64,000 nucleotides of DNA. Source: Pegea sp. RAD2-039. Its lineage: Eukaryota; Chordata; Thaliacea; Salpida; Salpidae. The stretch spans positions 109,815-173,814 of the forward strand of contig JAQGEQ010000296.1 of the NCBI GenBank assembly GCA_034620365.1, read 5' to 3'. Made by a program: the position numbers and the translations under genes. Position 1 is the first letter of the stretch; each line of letters starts with the position of its first letter. Under the pieces are notes generated by a model. The model did not search any database. It was not told the DNA's origin and saw nothing but the letters and a program-made list of their open reading frames with translations. This document shows positions 27,000-38,840 of this stretch, piece after piece.

Positions 27000-27081
27000 T
27001 GGCAGCGATGGAATTCGAACCCACGCCATCGAAGTGACTGGTGCCTCGAACCAGCGCCTTAGACCGCTCAGCCACGCTACG
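27000..27081 (-). pseudogene. tRNA-Leu-like, probably inactive (GAG anticodon)
   Basis: Clear tRNA-Leu body (type II, 82 nt) but differs from the intact copies at 30418-30499 and 56578-56659: first base C instead of G breaks the top acceptor pair, the T-stem reads GTGGG/TCCAT with mismatches, and the anticodon loop TCGAGGC gives GAG rather than AAG. Likely a decaying paralogue. Confidence 0.8.
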
Positions 27082-27285
27082 TATGTGAAATTAAAAATTT
27101 GCTTTAGTTAAATAAAGATTTTTAAACTAACAAATTAATTTTGTTTAAGAGCATTTCATACTTTTAAGGAACAACGATCTTAATCGGAAGAGATGCTGAA
27201 TATTGCTTCTCACAGACAAATCGACCAGGAGCAAAGCTGAACATGGTTTCGAAGAAAAACAATTGCATTTGGTAATTATCCATCA

Positions 27286-27371
27286 TCATTCAGTTGCCAT
27301 GTCAACAAAAGTGTGGATCCACTCCCTTATGTCTAGGGGGTCTTCTTCATCCGATATTCGATGTACATCAG
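27286..27371 (-). pseudogene. orphan terminal-exon-like sequence
   Basis: Minus strand: a CTGCAG acceptor, then 28 codons with strongly protein-like content (DVHRISDEEDPLDIREW, then IHTFVDMATE) and a stop. No upstream partner exon is found nearby and the inverted arm lacks it. Could be a relic of a gene or transposase; unrecognised. Confidence 0.3.
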
Positions 27372-28029
27372 CTGCAGTGGAACAAATTACTATATTTTAT
27401 TCATCAGTTATATTCACTTATGCTTCTACAGTGTAGTTATTTGTCTGCGATAAGCTTCGTAAACTGTGATACTTTGTATTTTCTTATTATATTTCTGCAG
27501 TCATGTTGCTTCTTTATCGTCATAAGAGATGAATAATTTTCTATCTGCAGATATGCGTTAAATACAATAAATAAAAAAAATAAAACAAATAAACAAATTA
27601 TTCTGAAAAGTGTCACTTTATATCAATAATCATTTATTCAAATTTCAGTTTTTGTAACTTTATTTAATAAGAAATATATTAACAGAATAAAATTTTATCA
27701 ACTAAATGAGACAGTATTTATTTTTGCTTCCAACACTTTACCAAAGTTTATTGTTTTGGTTTTCCTGATAAAGTTTTTTAAATAAATTAGAAACATATTT
27801 TCACTTTTAATACAATTTTTTATAACTTACCATAAGCGTTTTGTAATTGAAAAATGTTTGAAATTTATAGTGAAAGTAATTTCTTACAAACTTTTACAAA
27901 ATACAAATGAACTTCTTGTAGCGCGAGGTACTTTTTCAGGTAATTTCGTTTGTGTCTATTCTGTTAAAATCAACTAATTATTTTAATTTAAATTAATTAT
28001 ATTTGAAGGGATTAAAAACGTTTTTAAAT

Positions 28030-28053
28030 AACCTAAGAGTTTGAATCCTGGCT
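28030..28053 (+). pseudogene. tRNA-His 3'-end remnant
   Basis: GTTTGAATCCTGGCTACAGC is a diverged T-arm plus 3' acceptor strand of tRNA-His, inverted relative to the real gene 120 bp away. The inverted arm retains the same remnant at about 54132-54155. Confidence 0.6.
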
Positions 28054-28174
28054 ACAGCATAAATCATTTTAGTTTTAATGAAAGATAGATTTAAGTTTTG
28101 ATGGATAGAAACAGACTATAGTAGAAGATACGAATTAAAAGTAAGGAGTAAAGATAAACTGAAATTAAAAAATA

Positions 28175-28246
28175 TGCTGTAACCAGGATTCGAACCTGGG
28201 TTGTCACGGCCACAACGTGAAGTACTAACCACTATACGATTACAGC
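28175..28246 (-). tRNA. tRNA-His(GUG), left copy
   Basis: 72-nt cloverleaf with anticodon loop TTGTGGC (GTG), B box GGTTCGAATCC, discriminator A. Five bases separate it from the initiator tRNA-Met gene just upstream in transcription (28252-28323). Same sequence as the right copy at 53948-54019. Confidence 0.93.
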
Positions 28247-28251
28247 GCATG

Positions 28252-28323
28252 TAGCAGAGGATGGTTTCGATCCATCGACCTCTTGGTTATGGGCCCAGCA
28301 CGCTTCCGCTACGCCACTCTGCT
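28252..28323 (-). tRNA. initiator tRNA-Met(CAU), left copy, one stem mismatch
   Basis: Begins AGCAGAGTGGCG and has AACCATCC/GGATCGAAACC features of eukaryotic initiator tRNA-Met, with the A-U first pair. Compared with the right copy (53871-53942) base 41 is A instead of C, breaking one of the three G-C pairs of the anticodon stem that mark initiators, and the D arm has T for C. May be weakened or inactive. Confidence 0.85.
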
Positions 28324-28797
28324 GAGAGCAAGCGTCATATTGGCTGGAAATAACCTTAAACTTTTAATTATAACTAATTTAAGATAATAACTTTGAAAAC
28401 TCGATTATTAATTTCTGCAGCACGAAATTATTGAGATTTTACAGTTGTTTAATTATGTTGATAAAATTATTTTTTAAATTATATTGACTAAATTAATAAA
28501 CAATATTTCAATTGTTTAATTCCAGTTACTTTTTTTAACTTATTTGGTTTAAACAAATTCCATCTTTTAAAATGCTCAAAACTTCATAAGAATTTATCAC
28601 TCGTTACAAACAGCTCGTTTATTGATATCTGTAAAGTTGATTTTCATCTAAGAAAATTCAGAGTAAATTATTTCTAATGTTTTATAAGTACCCGACTAAT
28701 TTTTTTTCCGCCAAATAGAAGTTAGTATTAAGAAATTATTTCCAACTGTCAACAAATAAACTGAAAATATTAATCAAACATCATCTGAATTTTATCT

Positions 28798-29722
28798 AAA
28801 CAAATGAAATTTCCCGATGTCCGGTCATCAAAGACATCTTTATCTTTCACAATTTAAAAAGGTTCAATGAAAATAATTACTTGTTCAGAATTATTTATTT
28901 ACTTTAAACCAATTTCTTAACTGTTTTAAGATAAGAAGTTTTCAAGACACTGTCTAAAATTATCAGTGAACACATCGGTCCCAAATATTCCTCTGATGAA
29001 TTCTTACATAGGACACGATACTTTAATTAATGTTTTTATATTATAATATAAATTAATAATAAATATAAAATCATCTGACTCTAAAAAAGTTTTAACAACT
29101 TGTTTTGTTTGTTCAAAACTTGAATGAATAATTTTATTAAGTAATAACATTACGAAATCTGGAAGCTCAAAAATTTAAAAGATGTCAAAAACTTTTGTGT
29201 TGAATATATAACCTGTCATTAAAATTTAAATGAAATTTGAAAACTGTATTCCAGTTTTAAGCTAAAAATTTATAGATTTCATTAGTAAAATACAAGTAGC
29301 TTCGGAATAAGAGATTTAAATTAACGACAAAATTGAAAGTTAAAAATGCTCACGTCAACATTAATATTATTTGTTGAAATTTATTCAACTCCAAATTTTT
29401 CTCTTCTTATGTAGGTCGTACAGATGCAGAAGTGGAAATTTTCAATGGTTTCATCAGTATTTATAATGTTGTTTCAGTCTAAAGTTTGTGGCATACAGAA
29501 TAAGTTCAAATTACAAGCGTATGCCACAATGCCCGGTATTTTTTTATTACTGAAAAAAAATTCAAAACAAATTAGTTCGGTTTTTGGTTTGACACATAAA
29601 AATGTTTACTTAAGATTTAAGTAAGATGCTTCATTAGTTTGAGAAAAATAGATCTACCCGAAACACTTTGACTGAGCCTAGTTATTATGAAATACTTTTT
29701 TATACACTTTACCTAATTGTTG
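28798..29722. repeat. duplication block D, left arm
   Basis: About 920 bp with an inverted, moderately diverged copy at 60835-61760. Contains the hairpin at 29484-29538. No credible protein; the small shared open frame (FQSKVCGI...NKFKLQAYATMPG) runs through that hairpin and is better explained by conservation of an RNA or of the DNA repeat. Confidence 0.85.
29484..29538 (-). ncRNA. conserved hairpin, SRP Alu-domain-like, left copy
   Basis: 11-bp perfect stem (29486-29496 with 29519-29529) and 22-nt loop. On the minus strand it reads ACCGGGCATTGTGGCATACG then CTTGTAAT, which resembles the GCCGGGC...GUGGC...UGUAAU 5' region of SRP/7SL RNA. Both copies keep stem and core. Assignment as an RNA is tentative. 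Confidence 0.3.
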
Positions 29723-30417
29723 AAATTTTATTTATTTATTTATCAAATATACGTTTAAGCTATTTTTGAATAACTTAGAATTTGTTTAAATCAAATTTTA
29801 AACTTTTGTTTTCTTAAAGAAATTCATTGCAAAACCATTAAAACAACAAGAAATGATTGGTTTTTTAACATGTAATTTTTATCTATCAAGATTATGAGAA
29901 TCATAAAAGTTTAATCAAAAAGTCAAAAGTAAACGATAGTATTTACCTGAATAAAACGAATTCTTGTATAATATTTTCTATGACGAATATACTAAAGTTT
30001 TTTTACTAAAAAAGAGATTCTAAAAATATTAGCTTATAAATAAAATATTATTTTCTTGCTTACTGGCGCTAAAAGTACATTTAAAATTTAAAATTTTGTT
30101 CAATTACAAAATATTTTGTAATAAAATTTCAAAGAGCAATTTTTGTATAATAAACTTTCTTTACAGATTTTTATTTGAATAATGAAAAATAATTGAAAAT
30201 TAAAATTTTTAACAACAAACTTATGAATATCATTTTACTTAACTTTCGATAATAGTTGCTAAAAATAAAACATTAGTTCTTAAAATTTAACTTTAGATTC
30301 AAAATATTTTAATTCAATAAAATTTGGGGTTAAATTAATTTCGTTTTCTTATAGTTTTTTTTATTTTTTCTTATACTTTCCATTTATGTTTGTAACTAGT
30401 TATTGGCAAAACGAATT

Positions 30418-30499
30418 TGGCAGCGGTGGGATTCGAACCCACGCCATCGAAATGACTGGTGCCTTAAACCAGCGCCTTAGACCGCTCGGCCACGCTACC
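30418..30499 (-). tRNA. tRNA-Leu(AAG)
   Basis: 82-nt type II tRNA with GGTAGCG/CGCTGCC acceptor stem, anticodon loop TTAAGGC (AAG), T-arm GTGGG-TTCGAAT-CCCAC and discriminator A. A short TTTT lies about 10 bases after the gene. Flanks on its 5' side (30500-30700) match the 5' flank of the right-arm gene at 56578-56659. Confidence 0.95.
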
Positions 30500-31400
30500 G
30501 ACGTTAAAATAAAAAACTAGAACAATATTATTTAAACTAACAAATTAATATTTCAAATGACAGACATTAAGTAATTTTGTCATATAAACAATTGTCAGGT
30601 ATGTAGATGTAATGATATAAGCTACAACATATTTAATATGTTTGTATTTACATTTGTGGAATTTTATAATCAAATTAACTTCGTTTTAAGCCTTTCTAAT
30701 GTAAAATTTCACCAACAAAAAAATTATAATTTCCACTTTTTCCTATCAAAGAACTTGTTTTAATTTCTGATTTTATTTTTCCCTTTATAATCCTTATAAT
30801 TTCGTTTTTAATAACATTTAAATATCAATCGTTTCATATCCAAAGAAATGTTATTCTTTTGCTATCAGGTTTTTCAAGATAAGAATAATTTTTTTGATAT
30901 TTATTCAATAAGTCAAATTTTATGAGATGTTAAAATTTTATGTTCATCAAAAACTAAAAGTTTCTCCTTTTTATAACGTTAAAAATGTCTTAATTGACTT
31001 AACAGCAATAAATTTAAATACGATTTTATACTTTCTTTATAATTTGTCATTTTTTGCTAAATTCATATTCATGTGTCTTTTGTAAATAAAAGTACTTTCG
31101 AAACTTTACTAAAAAGATGACTTTCGTGAACCCGAACCAAACCAGTTTTCGAGAACTTTCTTATTTTAGGGAAATTCCTCCCATCAACAAATCTTACTTT
31201 TTTTAGGTGAGATTAAAACAATTTTTGTGATTAAGTAGCAACATTTTTTCATAGAAATAATATTTGAATATAAGTCAAAATTTTTGTTATTTAAATGTTT
31301 TTGAAATAATCAATTTTTAAAGTGAAAAATTTAATTGTATAATAATGCTAAAAACCTTAAAATGTTTGATCAAAATATATTTAGATGTGATGTTGTTATT
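30500..31400. other. tRNA-Leu 5' flank (block E) and AT-rich sequence
   Basis: 30500-30700 is duplicated inverted at 56390-56577. The remainder is AT-rich; a 29-codon open frame at 31116-31205 (start MTFVNPNQTSF) is noted but unsupported. Confidence 0.6.
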
Positions 31401-31568
31401 CAATTATAAATTTATTTATTTATTACAATAAATGTGAAGGAGGGTGCCTAAAGAGAGCACCTCTCGCTGACACACATTCTCACAAATTAGCTCTATTTGA
31501 CGTGTAAACGAAAAAGCATATGACAATGAAGAATTGCACAGAATCATAGTATTGTAAAAAAGAAAAAT

Positions 31569-34500
31569 TCACAGTTTAGAAATGGCAATGTTGGCGATAT
31601 TATAACAATTCAGCTTTTTCTTGAACAGCGTAAGTGATTTTGACATGACAATCTCTGATGGCAGATTGTTCCATGTACTGATTGTGCGGTATGAGAAAAA
31701 ACTTAATCTGGTTAATGTAGCTGGTGGAGTGGGCTTACTAAGATGTAATTTATGTCTTCTAAGTTGATATAACTTGAGGGAGGGACTAATGGAGAAAAAG
31801 TCATCAAACTGAAGATCAATTAAGTTGTGAATAATTTTAAAAATCAGAATAAGGTCGTATTTAATTCTTCGGATTTCCAAAGTCTCTAGATTGAAGAAGC
31901 TGAGACGATGCTTATAACTCTCGTATTTGATATTAAGTTTCCTGCAAACCAATCTCGTAAATCTTGCCTGAACAGATTCGATTTTTCTGATATCACCAAC
32001 TTGATATGGCATCCATGCACTGACATTGTATTCAAGAATAGGGCGTATGTACAGTTTGAAAAGGTTGACGTAAAACCATGGATCTTTAGAATTAAAAGTC
32101 TTTATGATGAGGTGTACAAGCTTGATAGATTTTCCAAAGATTCTGGAAACATAACTGTGCCATTTGAAGTCAGATGTCAGAGTAATGCCGAGGTCTATGA
32201 CTGAGGATACTCGTTCAAGAATAGATCCATTGATGTAGTATTGGTTGCTGAAGTTGGCAGCTGGCTTACGGGAGAATGTTATAACTTCAGACTTTGTTGG
32301 CTGGATTTTAAGTTGCCAATTCGCAGACCAGTTTTCTACAATATTTAGTACAGTTTTGAGTTTTGAGTGAGAACCAGATAATAGCTTGATGTCGTCTGCA
32401 TACACAAACACACTGACATTGTCTACTGTTATTAGTCTTCTGATGAGGTCTTCAATGAAAATCAAAAAGAGAAGTGGACCCAGGACGGAACCCTGAGGAA
32501 CGCCGCTGGTGACTTTACTAGGAGTAGATAAAGATCTTTCTACACGGGTTCGTTGGGTTCTACCTGATAAGAAATCTTCAATCCATTTTAAGATAGAGTT
32601 GCTGATTTTTATGTTTTTCAATACAGTAATGAGCTTGTTGTGTGGAACAGAATCAAAAGCTTTAGCAAAATCAAAGTATATGATGTCACATGGAGTATTA
32701 CTTTCGTAATGAGCTGTAAGCTCATTGAAAAAAGTGAGATGTTGAGTCAAAGAAGATCTTTGCTTAACAAAGCCATGCTGGATATCAGATATTAGATGAT
32801 GCTCCGTCAAATGGCTAGTTATATGGTTGTGAATGATGTGTTCTTGAGTTCTGCAGATAACCGACGTCAGCGAAACTGGTCTGTAGTTAAGTGCAGTGTT
32901 TCTGGGACCCTTCTTATAAATTGGAGTAATAATAGCATTCTTCCAAGTTTGTGGAAGTCTTCCCCGCTTAAGAGTCATGTTAAAGAGTAGCGATAAGGGT
33001 AGCGCTAAAGAAGAAGTACTTTTTCTTAAAAACAAATCTGGGATCTGATCTGGGGTGTTGGAAACTGTTGATTTTAAAGAAGAAATAGCCTTAGATACTA
33101 TATCAACTGTTATGTCTAGATCTACCATCTCAGAGATATTTGAAAGGATATTGGAGTAGGAAATAGTAAGAGTATTGCCATCATCGGTTATAAAAACCTT
33201 TTCAAATTGTTTGTTTAGCAATTCAGCTTTATTCTTTGGTTCCATCACCAGCTGATTGGCGTTATCAAGCAAGGGAGGTAGATGAGATCTCGCCTTAAGC
33301 TTGTGATTAATGAAGCCAAAAAACGTTTTCTTGCTAGGTGAAGATAAGATTGCACTTTCTTTTCCTAAATATAAGCTATAAACTGATTTCTTGTAGACTA
33401 GACAAAGATCTTTGTATAGAGGTTTGATGGAAGGATCTGCTTTAGTTTGTTTGTATAAGAGGTTTTTCAAATGCTGTAAATTCTTTAAATATCTTGGCAA
33501 GTGTGGATTTTTGTTGACTCTATATAAAGGTATGAACTTTTTAATTGACTCATTAACAATGTTAGTAAACCTCGAGTAGATATCATTGATGTCTTCAGTA
33601 GAGTTGAAAACAGAAATCCAGTCAACACCTGATAAAAACTTGTTTATACTGTTATAATTTCCACGATAAAAGTTCCGTATGCTTGGAGTTTTAACGTTCG
33701 TAGAAAAAGTTTGATGGAGCTTGAATTCAATCATTTTATGATCGCATGTCAGAGCAAAAGGTTAATTTTGATCAACGTATATAACGTTCTCAGGTTTTGA
33801 TGTGATGAGAAGATCCAAAGTATTACCACTAACTTGGGTTGGAAAAGTAACCATCTGAGATAGATTATTGGCGTCAAGGAAGTTTACAAAGACATGACTC
33901 AGATTGGCTAAATTAGTTTTGTCTCCATTCAAATTAAACAATTTTCCATTGAATGCTAAATTTGGGTTATTCCAATCAATTCTACTAAAATTAAAATCCC
34001 CGAGAATATAAATCTCAGGACAAACTAGGCTTTTCAGAACTTTCAATAAGGCCTTAATAGTAACCTCATCGTTAACTTTAGACGGTGGTAGGTAGGTACA
34101 TATAAAGCGGGAAAACTTAGACTTTGAGTAATGAAAATTGAAAGCAATAATCTCAAATCCTGGGCAATGGTATTTATCTTAATTCTTGAAATCATGGGTG
34201 CCAGTGATGTTTTATAGATTACACAAACACCGCCGCCTCTATCAAACAGTCTGTCACAGCGCAAAGCACGAAAAAGATCACTGTCATCCAGAAAGGAGTC
34301 AGGATAAAAGGGTTTCAACCAAGTTTCGGTAATGAAAACAAATGTAAAATCTTGAGAAAGCAAAAGAGCTTTCAGTTCGAAAATTTTGTTGACAATTGAC
34401 CGTGCGTTGAAAAACCTACCTAATATAAAAGAAAAATTGTCTTTTTGACACTTGTAAGATTTGGTGGTAGGCTTCTGTGTACTGGTATCTTGGGCTGGAA

Positions 34501-34612
34501 GCATAGTATTAATAATTTTGTGCGAAGAGAGGTTGAATAAGGATGATGTGGGTCCAGTGGTTATTTTGCACTTCCGTTTTTTGAAAAGACCTTCACAATC
34601 TTTAAAGCCCAT
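31569..34612 (-). pseudogene. retrotransposon ORF2: endonuclease and reverse transcriptase
   Basis: Segments: 34612-34130 with N-terminal APE-type endonuclease (FNARSIVNKIFELKALL, FITETWLKP, RGGGVCVIYK); frameshift near 34135; 34046-33762 with LGDFNFSRIDW and TLDLLITS; an in-frame TAA at about 33763; then a 721-codon open part to 31569 carrying RT motifs YRPVSLTS, FAKAFDSVPHNKL, GVPQGSVLGPLLF, FVYADDIKLLSG and the C-terminal TWNNLPSEIV. DNA cleavage and target-primed reverse transcription are the known functions of such proteins. Two lesions disable this copy. Confidence 0.92.
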
Positions 34613-35555
34613 GGTGGACCTCGAACTTTGTATTTGAAATCAGTTGATTGCTCTTTCTGATTTCGGCTGTACGCCTCTTTTAGAAGACGCTTATTTTCTA
34701 AGCGATCATCTTCACACATATCATGTGCTACTCTGATGCCCTGGAATTTTTCGCCCTGCTTAAGCTTATACAGCTTAGCAAGAAACTTACGTTTGTCCCA
34801 TCTTTCCTGAAAGGACACTTTTAACGGTCTTTTATGATTTGATCTTTTTGCCCCGAGTCTGGTCATTGAAACTTTTGGAGCGTCCACAGCACCAAGGCTT
34901 TGAGTGCACATTTGATTAAAAGTCTTGATGTCATCGTCTTTATCAGTCTCAGAGACACCAAAGATGATGACATTATTTTCTCTATCCTCCCGGTCCAGAG
35001 TAAGTTTTTTGTGCGTGTCAGTAACCTTCTTGGCAAGAAGTTGCACCACGCTAGTATTTTTTTCGGATCCAGAATTACCAACAACTGAGGCCCATGTGAG
35101 AGGCTTCTTTGTGGAGGCATCCAGTTCATCCATAGATTTGGATAAGATAGAAATCTTTTCATTGATTTTGGCAACATCGTTGCCAATTTCGGATTTTAAT
35201 TTGGCCAATTCAGTGGATATGGTATTGCTGATGTCGGACAATAGGCTTTTGTTAGTGTTGGACGAGGTAGTTGTTTTGTCCATAGATCTACATTTAATGC
35301 AGGACCAACAAAATCCCACTTGCTGCATTTTATTATTTTCAAATATATCATATAATTTTTTACTCACATCACTACAAGTGAGGTGAAACCTAGAGAGGCA
35401 TTTGATGCAATCTATTGCCATATCTTCACCAAAGAAGTTTTGTTACAAGCTTGGCAATTTCCATTGCAAGCTTGTTTTGAAGAACTTGGTTTGCTTGGGT
35501 TTTTTGGAGCTTTTGACCGCAAGGTTCTGCCATTTGTATCTACTATAGTTTCCAT
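34561..35555 (-). pseudogene. retrotransposon ORF1 with PHD-type zinc finger
   Basis: ATG at 35555; the first 47 codons carry CNGNCQACNKT, then a single-base frameshift near 35420 leads into the 286-codon frame with CIKCLSRFHLTC and CWSCIKC, completing a PHD-finger Cys/His pattern. A coiled-coil-like region (ELAKLKSEIGND...) and an RRM-like part with NVIIFGVSE follow. PHD fingers in ORF1 are known from CR1-like elements. Its 3' end overlaps the start of ORF2. Confidence 0.82.
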
Positions 35556-35600
35556 GATAGATTTTTAGTAACTCCCACCAAAGTATAAAATTTATAAGTC

Positions 35601-36003
35601 GGATAAATGTATGTGATATGCATATAAATAAATATACCAAGTTAATAATATATAATAAATGATAATAAGTAAAAATATAAATAAATACAAAGTTTGAAGA
35701 TCAGAATAATTAGAAGATGACGTCATATTTGATTTTTCATAAGAAGAAATGGCAAGATATCAGAATGAACTGATGTAACTCTCAGACAAGTTGTTAGAGA
35801 GTTTGAAGATCAGAACAATTAGTAGAAATCATATTTTTAAGTATTAATAACTATTATACTCTAAAATAAAATTCACGAAAAACAATAAAACAAGTAAAAC
35901 ATTAGAATAAAATGATGTAACCTTGATACAAGTGGCTTTTTTAGATTTTAAATATCGGAATAATTGGTTAGTTAACTACTCCTATGCAAGTAACCAGTTT
36001 TTT
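35601..36003. other. short AT-rich gap between element copies
   Basis: Contains two near-repeats of GTTTGAAGATCAGAA and one TGACGTCAT (35715). No gene seen. Confidence 0.5.
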
Positions 36004-37190
36004 TAGAGTTCCGCTGTGGGTCCCTTTCTCTTTTTCAGTTTCATGGAAGACTACATTAAAACACTAACAGCAGCAAATGATGTCAATGTTTTTTTATCCA
36101 GATAACATCAAGTTATTTTTTGTAATCCTTCAAAACTTCAAACTGCACTACACACTGTAGAAAAGTGGTCTACCAATTGGCAGCTCAGAATCCAGCCCAC
36201 AAAGTCTGAACTTATAACTTTTTCCTGTAAACCAGCTGCAAATTCTTTGAACCAATACTCCATCAATAGATCTATTATTCAACGAGTATCTTCGGTCCTA
36301 GACGTTCTCATTACTCTATCATCTGACTTTCAATGGCGCGATTATGTTTCCAAAACCTTTAGAAAATCAATCACTTTGTCTTCCTTATTATAAAGACCTT
36401 TAATTCTAAGTACCCATGATATTATCAATCTTTTCAAATTGTACGTACGTCCAGTTCTTGAATACAATGTCAGTGCATGGATGCCATATCAAATTGGTGA
36501 TATCAAACAAATCGAGTCTGTTCAGGCAGCGTTTACGAAATTGGTTTGCAGGAAACTTAATATCAAATACGATAGTTATAAACATCGTTTCAGCTTCTTC
36601 AATTTAGATACTTTGGAAATTAGACGAATTAAATACGACTTAATTTTTATTTTTAACATTATCCATAGTTTAATTGACATTCAGTTTGATGATTTCTTTT
36701 CTATTAGTCCTTCCCTCAAGGTATATCAACTCAGTCGACACACATTACACGTTAATAAGCCTATATCACCTAGTACATTGGTCACAGCAATTTTTTTTCA
36801 TACCGCACAATTATTACATGGAACCAGCTGCCATCAGACATTGTCATCTCGAAGTCACTCGCGTTATTCAAGCAGAAGTTGAACTGTTTTAATATTGCCT
36901 ACACTACCATTTCTAAACTGTGATTTATTTTCTTTTTTTTATATTATTAATACTCTATGTATTTATTCTTATTTCTATATATTCTGCGACTACTGAAATG
37001 TAATGGGTCACATCTTTTGCTTTCTATATTTCCAGCTAAATTATATTAATCTATGTATCATTTATTAATATATATAACTGTATATATATTTTATTTATAT
37101 GTATTATTTGTGAGAATGTGTTTTAGCGAGAGGTGTTATCTTCAGACACCCTCCTTCGTGTTTATTGTAAAAATGTTTAATAAATAAGTA
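36004..37190 (+). mobile_element. 5'-truncated CR1-like element, plus strand
   Basis: Begins in the GVPQGS...LGPL region (GTCCCTTTCTCTTTTTCAGT), covers the end of RT and the C-terminal region (147 open codons at 36439-36882 with VLEYNVSAWMPYQ) and the 3' UTR to the AATAAATAAGTAAA tail. Opposite orientation to the long copy 400 bp to its left. Confidence 0.9.
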
Positions 37191-38815
37191 AATCTTATAA
37201 TAATGTAATAATATTAATATTTATAAATAATAATAATAAATCAATAATTATAATAAATGACATTTATTATCATTTTAGATTTTTTAGTTGTTTAAAAATA
37301 TTTACCTTCATTTTTGATATTAAGTAATCACATTGGTTGCATGAAATCACTAGATTCAATTAGACTTTTAGGATTGTCAATTACAATTAAATATAAAATA
37401 TTGACAACTTTTGAGTAGTTTTTATGATTTTAGATTGAATAATTTCAATATTTATGAAATATTTTTAAAACAAACAAAAATCTTACTTTCTGAAAATTTC
37501 AGAAAACGCCATTTTAGTAACAATAATAAATGACTCGACAAAAAAAAGGTACATTTTAAATGTTGCAAGTTACAGCTGAGAATTGGCAGATACATTTGTT
37601 TAATTGAAGTATTTTGCTTACAAGGCTTAGTTACTGAATTTTTATTTTTCTTTTAATATTAAATAATTTATTTATTACACTAAAATAATTGTTTAACAAT
37701 TTTTATTAAACCTTTTTATACATGTAATAGATCTAATAATCTTTTAAACTGAAGGCAATACAATTTCTTGATAAAAACTTAAGTAATAAATGTATATTCT
37801 CTTAAATCGATGAATTAACTTTTATTTTATGAAACTTTTCAGTACTGAATTATATAGTAGCTTGATTACAAATTTTTTAAACAATTTTTTCTATAGATAG
37901 ATTTTTATACTTAAAGTAAACGGAAATTATGAGGCTTAAAAATTGAATATTTCATTGGAAATACAAAAGGTAAGTCAATTATGATCTAGAAATAAATATT
38001 TTTTGAATTTTATTTATTAATTTATACTTATTTATGTATTTAACTAATAATTTATTTGTATTCACTAATATGTACACATTTGTTAATTAAATTATTGGTT
38101 CTATCTTATTTTATCTCACTTAATCACCTTAAATTATCAATCACAAGATGTTTCATTTTGATTATATGGCACCAAGAATTTTGTAAATATTCAAATTTTT
38201 ATTATTTTGTTAAGTTTTTTTTATGAAATAATTAATTTCTTTTATAGCTCTTTTTATAAATTTATATTCTGGTATAAAAATCATTATATTCAAAACTAGT
38301 ATAGATTGAGACAAGTTGAATTAAAAGCTGTAAACTTAAACACCTTGACTTGCTTTTAAGCCAACAACTTATTAACCATCAAGTATTTAATTGGTGAACT
38401 AAGGTGCTTATGTGTCTCCTGACTTTTTTTAGCAAAATACTTATAAAGATGTTGAAAAATAAGTTAAAGATAAAGGGATTATCATTTCTTTTAATATTTT
38501 TCTGATTTCTAATTTTTTATGTTATCATTATAAATTTCGTTTTAAACTTTTTAATAATATCAAGTTAATTATTCTGCTATAAAAGTGGTGTTTTTGTGTG
38601 TTCAATAAGCTACAAACTTCTAATGACACGAAATAAAGTTGTTTTAATAAAAACTTATTAGGTGAATGTTTTAATTATAATTTTATGACCTTTTTACAGT
38701 AAAATTAATGAATAACTATAATTATATATTTAATGAAATTTTGATTTAATCACATTTATAACTATCATAATCTATTGTGAAATAAAATAATTAATATTTT
38801 AATAATTATTTTAAT
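37191..38815. other. AT-rich intergenic, no gene seen
   Basis: Plain AT-rich DNA upstream of the plus-strand methyltransferase. No feature recognised. Confidence 0.55.
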
Positions 38816-38819
38816 AATA

Positions 38820-38835
38820 TTGATAACTTTTTCAG
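38820..38835 (+). promoter_or_regulatory. 3' splice site 5 nt before methyltransferase start
   Basis: TTGATAACTTTTTCAG ends at 38835, ATG at 38841. The five-base leader is typical of spliced-leader addition; it also decides the start, because the frame is open further upstream without a better ATG. Confidence 0.5.
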
Positions 38836-38840
38836 CTAAA

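Larger units (their letters stand above)
25360..27000. repeat. duplication block B, left arm
   Basis: Highly similar, inverted, to 56700-58110. Contains module G (25360-25800), the two-exon peptide gene on the minus strand, and a 600-bp stretch with about ten TGACGTCATC palindromes (26080-26660). Some positions differ between arms, so the copies have begun to diverge. Confidence 0.88.
31405..35600 (-). mobile_element. near full-length CR1-like non-LTR retrotransposon
   Basis: Transcribed right to left: 5' region near 35600, PHD-type ORF1 (35555-34561), ORF2 with endonuclease and reverse transcriptase (34612-31569), short 3' UTR with the box GGCACCCTCCTTCACATTTA and an AT-rich tail of AATAAATA-like repeats at about 31405-31430. 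One frameshift in ORF1, one frameshift and one stop in ORF2, so recently active but now dead. At least eight truncated relatives lie in this window. The 5' boundary is approximate. Confidence 0.9.

Noticed and set aside
31116..31205. 29-codon open frame MTFVNPNQTSF...
   Set aside because: No splice context, repeat or duplicate supporting it; short frames of this size are expected by chance.
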